64,000 bases of DNA. Source: Sclerodactyla briareus (taxonomy: Eukaryota; Echinodermata; Holothuroidea; Dendrochirotida; Sclerodactylidae). The position numbers and the translations under genes were made by a program. Positions within the stretch are counted from its first letter, which is position 1. Each line of letters starts with the position of its first letter. Below, piece after piece: positions 36,605 through 48,875 of this stretch. The stretch lies in contig JAODTK010004743.1 in NCBI GenBank assembly GCA_026419785.1, positions 372,001 to 436,000 on the forward strand, read 5' to 3'. A model generated the notes under the pieces. That model saw only the letters and a list, made by a program, of their open reading frames with translations. It was not told where the DNA came from and searched no databases.

Positions 36605-39600
36605 ACTGGTTCATATCTTATAGTCACGTACTATACAAATACACTTTCCATCCGAAATAATTCAGGGTCCCATAGGGGTTATCTCAGAGTATATAATTCA
36701 ATATGATCTCATCGAGGAGTTATGACACACTTTCAGGGGCCTTATAGATTCCTCATGGATGTCTGGAGATTGGATTACCCACCACCCTGTGGAAAAATAG
36801 TCCCTGGATTGATAATTGGAAGTCATAATACTAATGTTCACAGGGGATTCATGACTGTATGTTGTGGGGGAAGACGGGGACAGGATCGAGTGAAAAACAT
36901 ACTTTGAAAATGGCCAAGAACAGAGGTTGGAATCAGTTTTACAACACCTCGGCGCAATGATTTGTTTGGCAAAATTTTAAAGATATAGTTCAGATATATG
37001 TCGGATGGCAGAACTGCCGTAGTTAATTTTTTTACATTTTGGTGTTCTAAGACTAGGATCAAGAAGGGGGTACCAAGGAGACGTAGGCGTGTTTCTAATA
37101 TCTGATATAATTGCTGCAATGGTACAGCCTACCCATAAAACACTATATCATGGTGAGCCAGTGGGGAGACATTGGGGAAGTGTCCCCCCCTGACAAAAAT
37201 ATCGAGAGGGTTGCTCCTTGGCAAATGTTGAGATGGCAATTGAAGGTATGGTTAGGTACGAGGAAGCCTGTTTTCTGATTCCCCACACAGATTCAGAGGT
37301 CACATACTCCCCCCCCCCCATCCTCCATAACTTCCGTGACCCGGGGGGCAACACCGGGAAGAAATGCCCAAATCGATAAAAATTGTCTTGCCCCCCTCTT
37401 GCTTTGATTATGTTCAAGTTCAAACCGCTGATAAGTGAACCCCTTCGAGCCAAATATGTAGGAAAAATTCCTTGGATGCTCGTTTCCAATTTTTTCGAAC
37501 GTTCCTGGTGCTTGCTGTTACTCAAGCCTGCCATCGCCTGCTAATTCTTCTGTGCAGTTTAGCTTATTCATCTTGATAATTATTTCATCAACCTTTTATT
37601 GAGTTGTTATGTGCTCTGAAGATTCTCGTAAATCATATAGAAAACTTTAAGGGATCTTTTCCCAATATTAATAATCAGTCATCAAAATATTCCCGTAATG
37701 AGGCCATATTGGAATATCTTCTAATTCGCTTGCTCAAGTACACTAAATAACAAATCACGCAGCCAGCTGATTGGAAACCGAATTTTTGTGCAGGAATTGA
37801 TCCATGACAGCCATTAATACCAACCCATGTGGTCAAATTTAATATGGGGTAGCATATGATTTGTCACTGATGCTCAATGTCCCAAAGGCTGAAACAGATG
37901 CCGTAAATCACTGAATATTTACCAAACCAAACACACACATAGCGCATTCGTGCAAGCCCTCCGGCAACCGGAATGAATTTCACTCTCACCCGTCTCCAGG
38001 GATCCATCCACTAAAACTCAGCACGAGTACAATTATCGCGAACTACGTGTAATGTTAATATTCTACACTTGGGGGATAAGAACACGACAGCAACTGGTCT
38101 GAAAGCTTTAGATTTTGACAGAATGGTTGAGATGCTCTACTAAGCATATTATGTTTAGGCATCAAGCACCACGTCTCTCTGTCTGTTGTCTGTTTGGTTC
38201 CTTTGCTCCAGTCGTGCCTTACTGCCTACTGCTGACCTGTTCACATGCATCAGTTGCACTTGGTGGGGAGTTTGCATATTTGTTTGCACAGAGTGGTTAA
38301 ATGGTGATTGATTATCCCCTATTAGGTTAGGATACCCCTAGATGCAGATTGGGTTGGTTGACGTTGAATAAATGATTTCGCAAGGGATTTTTTTAGTAAG
38401 TAATTAGACTGTATCTACTGTAATGTATAAGAGCCATAAATATCTAGCAACTCATCACTATGTGATGTTAAATAGCCTTATGCCCTTGAATCAGATCCTC
38501 ACATTTTTATTGGAGTAATATATTACTATATTGAGAAAACATTTGTTAATAGGTTGCGCTGAATAGTTTTGGTAGAAGGGGTGTTGTAACACTATACCAG
38601 TTATTATGATTTGAACAGAACATAGCTCAGGCATGGTGGTCAAGTTATTGACGGCAGAGTGAATTCTTATCTCCAATAGTTGAGCGATGAGTCAAGCCTG
38701 TAGTCTGCTAGCTACTTTTACATAGGCTATATGAAAATTGCTACTTCCAACCTTCCCTGGCCTCTATCACTACCCCTCATATTTCTGATTAGGGAATAAT
38801 CAACAGATAAGAGGGCCCTTGTTGCAAACTTGAACCGTGCCCAAGTATCTGTTTTATTATCCCCCATTCATAAATCCCCTCCACTTACTTTATTTGTTTT
38901 ATAAAAGTGGTGATAATAATGCCTAAAATGGCAATTTCAAGGAGTGTTTCGATTACCGAGCAATCCTATACGTGCGCGTGCAACTTGTACATCGGGAATT
39001 CGTGTTTGCGACAGCTGAGCCTCGCCAAATGCTTTGCGCGTGTTCACTTTTTGTGCCTATATCTAATCACAAGGCATTGTTGTCCATGCTATATTATTTT
39101 GGTCCGCTGGTGTTTAGTCTCAGATATATAGGTGTAATTCACACACACTATTTCTTACATACATAGTCACTGTATTTATGAATACAATCAGTTTAATTTA
39201 TGAATTAGGCATTCACCATATATGTAACATTTTTTGATGGAATTTTGTCATGATCTTATAGCCGATCAGTATTGTAACGCCAGCCACAGCGATTTGTCAT
39301 GGGGGAGTGGGGGGGGGTTGTTTTTGGAGGTCGGAACCCAAGGGAAAGTGGCCCCCTCTAAATGGCCTCACCCTCCATATCGGCAAAAAGACGAATCATG
39401 GCCCCTAGACCACATGCTGCTGCAATCATTAGCTAAATCCAACTGTACACTTCTACAGAATTGTGGAACTCCGGTTTTTTTAATAATTTTTTTATTGATC
39501 ACTTGGGCTATTGGAGGGGGGGGGTGGTTCTGAACCCACAACCCCCTGCTTATCCCTGTCTCCGATGGCTACCAAGAGTTACAAAGTCTGTGCCTGTTAA

Positions 39601-39761
39601 CAGTGGAGTTCATTGCTCGGAGGGTGACCCCCTGCATCCAGGGTCCCCTTCCCAGGGGCCAGCCTCCCTATCCTGTTTGCTATAACTCCTGAAGTGATTG
39701 ATTAAAGCTGCTAACCTCCAGCAGAGAATTGTTCATTACTGTATGGATCCTCCAGAATTGG

Positions 39762-39764
<3 letters not shown>

Positions 39765-39797
<33 letters not shown>
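39765..39797 (+). repeat. Homopolymer G run (33 G)
   Basis: Thirty-three consecutive G, the longest run in the window, in an intron of the RUSC-like gene. On the transcribed strand it becomes poly-C. Confidence 0.85.
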
Positions 39798-40168
39798 CGA
39801 TAGACTCATGACACCAAGGAAATTCCTATTATTAGCATGCGAAGACAGAAGTAAACATCCATAGTCCCATACTAATGATCGTTACTTTTGATAAGAGGCG
39901 ATTATTTTTACTTTAACTGGATTCGCCCACCAACTGCAACCAACTACCTTTTTGCTAACTTACTGAGCCAATTTTTCTCCCAACAAATATTCCACATAAA
40001 TTTTGATACAAAATTAGAAGCAACTCATTTTTAAATACCATTTCTCTCATGTGCAAATATTTACCACCACAAAAGGATAGAGACCATGCCCTCTCACTAG
40101 CATATACTGCACAGGTTTTTTTTCTTTTTCCAGAGGTCATTGTGCCAGCTTGCGCTGCATGGCACTCC

Positions 40169-40450
40169 TTGCGATAGGCCTGCTCTCTGCTTGCGATGGG
40201 CCTTGAAACTTTGCCGGGAGGAGTGGTCCAACAGGTATGGCACAATCAGCATAGTTGCGTCGAGTTCTAGGGATAGCATTAGATACAGTACTGGAACTAC
40301 TTGCGATAGGCCTGCTCTCTGCTTGCGATGGCCTTTGGAACTTCGCAGGGTGAAGTGGTCCAAGAATAGTTAACTACGTCAATTCAGGTATGGCACAATC
40401 AGACATAGTTGGGTACTGAGTTCTAGGGATAGCAACTCAGAATAAGGAAC
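40169..40450. repeat. Tandem duplication, ~132-153 bp unit
   Basis: TTGCGATAGGCCTGCTCTCT starts at 40169 and again at 40301; AGGTATGGCACAATCAG occurs near 40234 and 40387; GAGTTCTAGGGATAGCA occurs in both. Two diverged copies. Confidence 0.85.
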
Positions 40451-40699
40451 TACACATGTGTGTAAAAGGGTTAATGTCATACATTGCAAACACTGACACC
40501 CACCTAACTATTTACCAAATTGTGAATACAAATGACGTAGTGTTTTTTTAACAGTGGATGAACTAACTTGTGTAGGCGGGTGAACCGTCCACGTGTACAT
40601 TCCCGGTTTTGAGCAATCATTGTGAAGAACTATCTAACACCCCTAAGCCTCCATTTTGGTCTTAAACCAAGACAGCCAATTAGGCACCCTTTTTGTTGT

Positions 40700-40990
40700 A
40701 ATCCATGGAAGTTACCAAAAGTCACATAAATTATGCAAATTTGACCTCCGATGACCTTGAAATGACCTCCATTTTTTTCGGGATCAACGATAATCCCTAC
40801 CCAGCAAGTTTTGTTCAAATCCGACTAACTTGAAAATTTTGCGTAAATTTAGCGGCCCCCAGCATTGCAGTGATGCCCACTTTCGAACTTCTTCCAAGAT
40901 TTCACTATGGCGAATATGTGTTCCAAGTTTCAGATCAGTTTCAGATGAAGCTCTAAAGAGTTACTGCACTAATGCCTAAAGTTTCTGGCG
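40700..40990. repeat. Dispersed repeat with GACCTCCGATGACCTTGAAATGACCTC motif
   Basis: Starts ATAAATTATGCAAATTTGAC and contains several TGACCT words followed by AAGTTTTGTTCAAATCCGAC and CCAAGTTTCAGATCAGTTT, phrasing typical of old dispersed repeats in marine invertebrates. No coding content. Confidence 0.4.
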
Positions 40991-41413
40991 CCTTTACACC
41001 CAAAACCATAATATTCCGGGACACTTCCAGTGTTGCGGGGGATATAATTACCGATAGTCAGTGTTAAATTGTAATGCCTGACATGGTAATCTCACTTGAA
41101 ATAGTGAGAGAATACAAATAACGAAGGTGACAGAGGCTCAGTTAGAAAGTGTGCTATAGTCTGTGCTATCAGCAATTCCAACTGGAATTCAAGATTTTCT
41201 GACTGTTTTCACTCTGACAATCTGTGGAGAGTGGTACCTTATCCACGAGAAATGTAGAGATTGAAATTCAATACCCAAAACATCCATTTGTTTTTTACTT
41301 ATCAAGTCAGTCACTCTCCACTCTCCAATGCTTTTATTTCTTCGGCCCTTTCTACGAATATTGCTACAAGAAATGTATCTTACCACTGACAAGGTTGCCA
41401 TTTTTACACTCAC

Positions 41414-41490
41414 CTCTTCTGCTGAAACAGTACTGCTGTGGAAGTATTGCACGATTTGTTGTACAGCTGACTTTACGGCAAGAACCAAGT
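41414..41490 (-). CDS. RUSC: RUSC-like gene, RUN domain exon 1
   Basis: A 77-bp exon with near-ideal signals: CTAATTCTGCAG before it and GAAGAG|GTGAGT after it. It encodes (D)LVLAVKSAVQQIVQYF followed by HSSTVSAEE without any frame break. This matches the first helix of RUSC-type RUN domains, where a hydrophobic LL.SV.ASVQKI..HF.TAR pattern is found. The exon starts in phase 1 and ends in phase 0. Roughly ten residues that RUSC proteins carry next (a LGDS.LSP-like segment) are not encoded here or in the following exon, so a ~30-bp microexon probably lies in the 7 kb intron, unfound. Confidence 0.82.
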
Positions 41491-42605
41491 CTGCAGAATT
41501 AGAACAATATCACAAGCTGTGTTGAAATATGAAGATGACAAATAACTGATAGTGCTGTTGATGATGCTTCCATGAGCATTCAACATTGAAGTCTGATCGT
41601 TATCCTCATGTTGAAACTTTGCATGTACTGGTTTAAACAACAATGCAGGTCTTTCATTTTTCAATTGAAAAATTATCTGATTGGTAATTCATCACTGGTG
41701 TATTAGTTTTGAATTTGAATACTGCCCTGAATGGATTGAGGGGCCTTTCCTTTCACTATTCGTTGAGTTTTCTAAGTTACCACACCATTGGGAGGTGTCA
41801 CTGGCCCAAGCGTTCGGCAATGCTTTCGATGGACTTCCATAAATATTTCTTCTCGCAGGTGGTATGAATTTGATAGCCTTCCTGAAGAGCTTGAATGCAT
41901 TCAAGTACATACTTGATTTGTTTTCAAGTATTGAGAGCGAATTCTCAGGCATCTGGTATTTTTTCTTTTCTTTTAGTAATAGTATGTTATGGCTCCAGGG
42001 CTCTTTCTTTTCTGAGGATTTGTCTTCTTTTCACTACCTCCCCACTACACTAAAACTGAAGACAATCATGAACCATTCCAGTCAATTGAAGAGAAGTAAT
42101 ACAAGTGGATTCATGAACTCTGGTCCTCACTTTTTCATGATCAGTGGTTGTTTTTAGTTTTTAAAACCAACCTGGGTCTTTAGAGGTTGAGAGAGACCAT
42201 GCCAATTAGCATATAATACAGCAAAGTCCTAAAACATGTACTGTAGAGGGTAGAAAAACTTTGCCAGCCTCTAGTAGGCTACCCTAAACTGACCAAATAT
42301 CGTATAATCGTGACCGTTTCAATCATCGACCGTTGTTGACTCACAACCTCCACCGAGGAATACCAAGTAGGGAAATGTTTTACTAAATTGCCAAAACATG
42401 CAAAGGTAGACAACATTACTTGACTCCCAGTGACACCATCCTAATCAAAATATCTCAGACAACAGTGGACGCATCGATACGTTCTCTCATGCCAAATCTA
42501 ATCAGATTGTGTTCACCCGAACCGGATACTACGTACATATAAAATTTTAATAAAATCCTGTCCCGCATTCGTTCGGGAAAATCCTGCTGGCAAAAAAGTG
42601 GGACA

Positions 42606-42647
42606 TATACACACATACACCCAACACACACACATACACACACACAA
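42606..42647. repeat. CA microsatellite
   Basis: Interrupted (CA)n with TA steps, directly downstream of the exon ending at 42729, in the intron. Confidence 0.9.
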
Positions 42648-42728
42648 TGCCAAAGTATCATTAGTCTCTTTCCCTAACTTTGAATCAGGCTGAGACATAT
42701 TTTTTAACTTGTTATTTTTTTTTTATAC

Positions 42729-43028
42729 CTCTTTTCTGTCCAAAGATCTCAAGTTCCTTGCATCGCCTGTCATCTTAGGGGACACCGTCAATTTCCTGAG
42801 GAGGGGCATCAGTCCAGAATGGTCCTCCGTAACCGCTCCATCCTCATCTCGGTGGCCCTGTGGGGTGATCGTAAGGCCCCCTGGGGCCATCGTAAGGCCC
42901 CCTGGGGCAATCATCATCGGACCCTCCCTGGGGCAGGGCTTAGTGTTGACGAAGATCGTCTGAGGGTGGTGTCAAACGGAGAGATGGCGCACTCTGAGAA
43001 TGACTTGGTTTTGTTAGCTGCTCCAGAG
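42729..43028 (-). CDS. RUSC: RUSC-like gene, linker exon before RUN domain
   Basis: A 300-bp exon with acceptor CTGTTTTCTGTCGACAG and donor AAAAGAG|GTATAA. It opens as SGAANKTKSFSECAISPFD, then TTLRRSSSTLSPAPGRV, a basic Ser-rich segment typical of the linker before the RUN domain. A frame change follows at the GGGAGGGTC tract. The middle contains a 19-bp tandem repeat read as MIAPGGLTMAPGGLTITP. After a second shift the end reads DDRRCKELEIFGQKR and leaves phase 1, so splicing to the next exon gives EIFGQKRDLVLAVKSAV, the expected entry into a RUN domain. The exact acceptor could lie a few bases away. Confidence 0.68.
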
Positions 43029-46000
43029 CTGTCGACAGAAAACAGTATAAGTAATATAGCCACAGACTAGAATAATTGGCTGAAACTCTCGCGAAAATTT
43101 TTAGTTTTTTCTTTTCAATTTTTCAACAACCGTATGAATGTACTAATATTCATTACAAATAGACCATGTATATGTGCAGAATGCATTTCTTTGCAATATT
43201 TCGCACATTGGCTGATTTAACTGGCCTAACATGTGAAAGATGCACCACTCAAGGAACAGACCGTATTCATTCTGCTATGCACTCAGGGCGCTTGCAATTT
43301 CTGGATTGATGCTTATGAAAGTAGTAAAACTTTCCTCCTGGCTTTCTATTCTTTTGAAGGTTATTTTTTGAGGGACTATCCTTTTTCATTGATTGCACAT
43401 TAGTGGGCTGCCTCGTGCCCAAAGGGGGCCTCAAGTCAAAATTCCTAGACCTGAAGATGCGGCTATTAGACTGTCCAATTATGACCGAACATCAAAACTG
43501 ACCTGTGCATCAACATTTGAACATTTTGCGTGATACATTATGGGCCCCTAGGGTCCCACATTGGGCCTTCAGCCAGAAGTTTCGCGAAACCCCCCCCGAT
43601 GAACACTAACCGAGGAGCAATGCATTACATCAAAGAAAATCAATTGCAGCTTGTGGAAGGAGGTGCATTTCAAGTACCAATGTATGAAATTACATGAAAT
43701 TTCATAAAATGTGCCCTTAGGACCATTTGGGACTTTGGTTAAAAATTCCTGAACACACACCCTTAAAGGGCCGTATCGTCTGTTAGACCATCATTATGAC
43801 ATAATTTCCGTACTTTTGCTAGCAAAACAACTTGTGACGAGGAGAAGCTTTTGCGTATTCCACATTAATGGGCCCCATGATGGGGAGGATATGGCATTTC
43901 AAGCACCCTTGTGTGAAATATCTAAAAATAGGCCCTCGGGCCCAAGTCCGACCTTGGAACAAAAAAATCCTGACAACACCAAAAAGGTACGTCTATTGAT
44001 CATCATTATGACACACATCAGTAATTTACAACTCATTTGTGGGGATACAAGATTTGTCGGTATTTTCACATAATGGCCCTTGACCAAACTTGGCCCTAGG
44101 CCCAAAATTCCTGAACACCCCCCAATGGCTCCTCTAAACCCAAGGAACCTTACATGTTAACTTTGAAGAAAATTACAATTGAAGCTCGTGGGAGGATATG
44201 TGAAATTTAATACATGGGCCCTTCGGGCCCAATTGGATCTTGAAACCCCTAAATTCTTGAAACACCCGAAGGTACAGCTGATGACCTCATTATGACGAAT
44301 ATCAGCACTTTGCATCAAAATTTGTAGAGGTAGCGTTTTGCAGTTTTCCACTTATTGGCCCATGTGATCTTTTAATACCATTTGAATTGACCTCTAGGGG
44401 TCCAAGATGAACCATCAGTCATAAACAGTGCCAAGTATGTTGAGATCATCAAAGCACCAACATTTGTGGCCAAAAAGCAAAAGTTTTCCCAGACCTGGTA
44501 GATAGGAGGATCGATAGATAGAATGACATGGGGCATCACAAGAGTCAATGTCCTATGTGAAGACATATGTCAGTTCATGCATATGTCGACATTTAATGCG
44601 GGGGTGGTGGAGGGAACTGTATGAGACATCAGGGGACTAGAGCCCACCCAGCCCCAGCCCCTGTTGAAATGTGCCTGATTAAAAATTAAGTATCAGACAA
44701 TACTTTCTGCAAAAGATAATCCCAATTACGTACTATATACCTGTTGTTCCAATACAATGCTAACAAGCTAACACTGTTGTGCACCCATTGTGCAAAAACG
44801 ATACAAGCAAAAGGGCTACATGCACTCGAGTATTCTCAAAAGTGAACACATAACAAAAACTGAAACAAAAGGTGCAATTGTAAATTATGTATAGTGCAAA
44901 GGATAAGTGAACCTGGTACCTTTAAATTCTGTGGAAGAGTTAACATGTTAGTGAAAGAGCGCACACCATAGATATAGTAATAACATACTGTCAGCCAACC
45001 TCCAAACCAGTGAATAGTGAAACCCTTATACATGAATGGTCATAGTATAGATGACTTTATATTTGGATAAATGCCCTTCAGTGGTTTTGAGGATGAGCGT
45101 ATTTACCAGTAATTAGCATAGTATGCATTATCTACAAAGGTGTTATTATTCAGCCTTTTGATCGACTACATCAGTAGTCACGGTGGTAGTCAACATTGGA
45201 TTTGATGGGAAATCAGCTTTCTGAAGCATAGATTCGGTCTTCAACTACCAGAGACATGGTTCTAGCCATCTCTTGACCGAATAATAATAATTTGCATACA
45301 ATATGCCAAACTTTGTCTGCATAGGCTATGATCCTTAGATGAAGAAGAAGGGAGGCATAGAGAAGGCGACGTTCAGGAAAAATCCTATTAAAATCATTTT
45401 AATGAAGTTAGGAGTTGCAGATTTTACCTGACCAGGGTCACAAGAGAAAGGTGACCAAAGCAATAATGGTAAAGTCATCTAAGTCACGGGTGGGCAGTCA
45501 CAGGGAGTTTATCGAAGGTTTCCCCAACAATGTATTGACGGGTACACAGTTCATTACATAATAAAGTTATCTTGCTTGGTTTGCTAGTAACCATCGTATT
45601 CTCAAATTCCTTAAGTCCTTAGAGGAAAGCCATAAAGTCCCTCACTCTGCCTACTCATCAGTTAGGTTAGGTTGGTTGTTGCTATGGCGATAAACAATCA
45701 GCAGCGGGAATGCCCACTGCATCCTTGGACAAGCTTGTATATATTACCAGTAGTTTCAACATGTTGTGCCTTATTACAAGGATCATTCGACTGTAACGAC
45801 TGTACTCGGACAGCACTGAATTGTCCGGAAAGTGGTTTAATCATTCATTTTTTTTTTTTTCCTCAATTGATTTATAATTTGCATCAATCAGAGTAACAGG
45901 TGTGCAATTCAATTGCAAACTCGTGGCAGTCTTGCAAAGAGCCATCTCAAACATTTTCAAAAAAACGGGTGAATTTTCTGAATCAGGAGGGTTTTTTTGT

Positions 46001-48875
46001 GTGTAAAACCAATATCATCGGTTTGATGCGAATTCTCTCTTGCATTCCAGTTCCAATGAAATGAACTTTACATTAAACCGCAAGAATGTATTTCTCAGTG
46101 TGGAGGAAGCTATACATATGTGGGAGATTAGTAAAAATGGTCAGGAGGATTTGGGAGTGCTTACAAACGCAGCAGAAGGGGACCCTTGAATGATACGCCC
46201 ACTACAATCAAATCATAGTGACTTGGCAGAGTTGTCCTTTCACATTTCTGAGTGAATTAATTGAGAAGCGACAATTCATGGCTGTTACCCATGATCACAT
46301 TTGGTAATGACAGCGGCCCACACAGGTGAACCATATTAGCCCTACAGCGACAACAGACGCATTAGTGCGAACCAGGTCAATATTTTTCAGTTTTGGTGGA
46401 TACACGTCACAGTGCAGAACTCACACCACGGCAGACTTTGAATACGAGAAACGTCTCTCTTAGAATCATAAATTTTGTGATGGCTGTTTTAAGCCTGCAC
46501 CAGTATGATCGAGTACATGTGCCTGAAAGCACAGATAAACATTAGCGCTGTCAGTGGTATGCATTTGGCAGAGGGAAGAATTGGAATGGACTTGTGGTAG
46601 GGGGTGGGGGAGCTGATGCAGGGGTTGCAACAGGCCCTAACCCCTCAACGTTTCCTGGTGAGCTAATGTCTCTCTGTGTCTCTTTTTTTATAGTTAGTCT
46701 GCGCTCCTCTGTTTTTCCCCCAATGTCGAGTAGTATTGTAAAGTCATTCCACATAATCCCCAAGTCTGTGAGAGACAAGAGTATTAATACAAGAAAACAG
46801 CATGACACGACAACAATGATGTATACAACAATCACACAATTACTATACAACACAAAGTTCACCACGATATATACAGTTTGCAATCGATCCAAGGGTCAAG
46901 CACTGTATAATAAAAGAAACCACTCATTGGCCTCCCGAAAAATCCCCAGGGTACGCGTCTATGATGCAAATGTTGATTAAATGATTAGCAGTCTTTGAAA
47001 ATCCACCATTTTCCCAAATGAGCAGTTAAAATAAAATTTAAAAATTTTACAATTTTAACCGCTAATCTATTATTTGGTTAGGGTGTGCGTAATAAATATT
47101 GAATTTTGTGTTTGGCAACATTAATGGCAACCCCCTCATATATCGTAGTACTGCGTCAAGTTCAAATTCCTAGGTTTCGTACACTGTTCGGGCCTAATAT
47201 CGAATGTGCAAAATAGCAGAAGTAAAAGGGTGTATTTGGCAAACCAGTGCTTCTGTCTGCATTTAACACTGTTCAAGCATAGCTGCAGGCTACCATTAAT
47301 ATCTTAAGTAATTGTGAAATAGCTCAGCAAGCCAATTGGTAATGGGTAATGCTGGTTATAAGAATTAAGTAATTATGCACCAGGCATAACACAGTGTACT
47401 TTAAGCAATTCCTGTGAGCAGCTAATAGCGTGAACATTTTCGTGAGGCCCCATGGTCAGTAGCTAGTCTCATTCCTGTTAGCTGGACCCTGTCAACATGA
47501 AACGAAACGACTACAATTGCACTTGACGTTTTTTACGGGCAACCTCCTATACCCCAGACAGGGCGGGTCATTGTCAGAGGTCATTCAACTCTTGTACATT
47601 GACCCATCCCTCAGTCACTTTCTTGTAAATTTTTTAAAGGAATGACCCACTAATGGCAACTTTTCTACCACAATCTGAGTGAAATGACACACTCCTGGGT
47701 CAGCTTTGCGATGGACCCTTCCAGGAAAGTGAGGACAATGTGAGTCAACTCTTTGGGTGTGACAAGATCACTTTGACTGAACCATCCAGGGTATTGGGGT
47801 GCGTCAAACAAGTGCTACTCTACTGCAATGACAGACCAGGTGAACCAACATGATCCGTTCACACAGCCAGCCAATTTTTAAAGCACACAATGTAACACCT
47901 TTATATCCTCAGAATAACAAAAACAACTAAAGTTCTACGCAACCTATGTTGGCCTCTTATTGAAATGACTTAGCATAATAATGGTCTAATAATAAGCCAG
48001 TTCGTAGTTCACGGTGCGCATGCTCACCACAGAAAGTTCGGGGGAATAGACTAGATTCCGTAAATTTCCCCCCATACAATATCGTTACGGCTTATTTTTT
48101 AAACTGTCACAACTATTCAAATACAACCAATTCTCCCATGTTTTCGTTCCGGATGTTTTTGTTGCTAAGTAAGAGGGGAAGTCTGTAAAGTTTTGTGAGC
48201 ATGGATTCGTTATTTCCGGCAGGGGACTTCCTCGAAGATTGTTCTGCACACTGTACGTTCAACGCCAATTTGCCATTGTTCCCTCATAACCTTTGACCCA
48301 ATATCATTATCATCTCATTACCGTACTCCGAACTGGGCTTCTTAAAATGAGGTTCAAATTGCAGAATGTTTTTGCTAATAATGTGTTCGTTAGTTGCATG
48401 AGGTCACAGTGGGGGAGAATAGAGGAATGTACCACATTGCAAAACTGCAATGTAAGGAAAACTTAGAACTCTTGAAATTCTAGGAATAGGGAGACCATGT
48501 TCAGCTGGCCAAAAGTGGCTTTCCAAATTACCTATCTGTGGGAAGGAGGAGGGGATAACTTTTCTGGAGTTTGAGTCCCTCCTTTGTTTTAGTCGTGTTC
48601 TACTCTAACAATCAGGTCATGATATTCTGACCATTCCCTGTTGTTCTAAAATGGGATGGTGTTTCCGGAGTTTTTCACCCAACTATTCTATGTTATCACA
48701 ACATTGCACCATTACACAAATAGGCTTATTAACACGGCATGGCATGGACTAGTTTACAGGATGAAAACGCTCCGTGTAAAACGAACACATTCAGTGTGTG
48801 CGATAACTATTGGCAACCATTAGGCCTACATGCATATGGCTACCAGATATGATCACTGCTGTGCAAGCAATCCAC
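43029..48875 (-). other. Intron between second large exon and linker exon
   Basis: 5.8 kb. The 43.43-44.44 kb part is a repeat array (listed). The remainder shows no clear exon. One open minus-strand stretch around 46570-46780 (LGIMWNDFTILLDIGG, then RLTIKKETQRDISSPG) follows a good acceptor (CTTGTCTCTCACAG) but matches nothing I know and does not fit RUSC. Confidence 0.5.
43430..44440. repeat. Array of ~145-bp diverged repeats (array 1)
   Basis: The phrase AAATTCCTGAACACxCCC, or a variant, recurs near 43448, 43575, 43745, 43965, 44110 and 44255. GGGCCxTxGGGCCC words and CATTATGACxxACATCAG occur between copies. The same phrases form arrays at 61.2-62.0 kb and, more diverged, 50.6-51.2 kb. 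Confidence 0.7.

Larger units (their letters stand above)
34280..41413 (-). other. Intron with repeats, probably hiding a RUN microexon
   Basis: 7.1 kb containing a hairpin at 34499, a MITE-like element at 36327-36604, the 33-base G run at 39765 and a duplication at 40169-40450. The ~30-bp segment expected between RUN exons 1 and 2 was not found by eye. Confidence 0.5.

Noticed and set aside
37148..37534. 128-codon minus-strand open stretch
   Set aside because: Contains C/G runs and repeat-like wording; lies in a RUSC intron, not flanked by usable splice sites.
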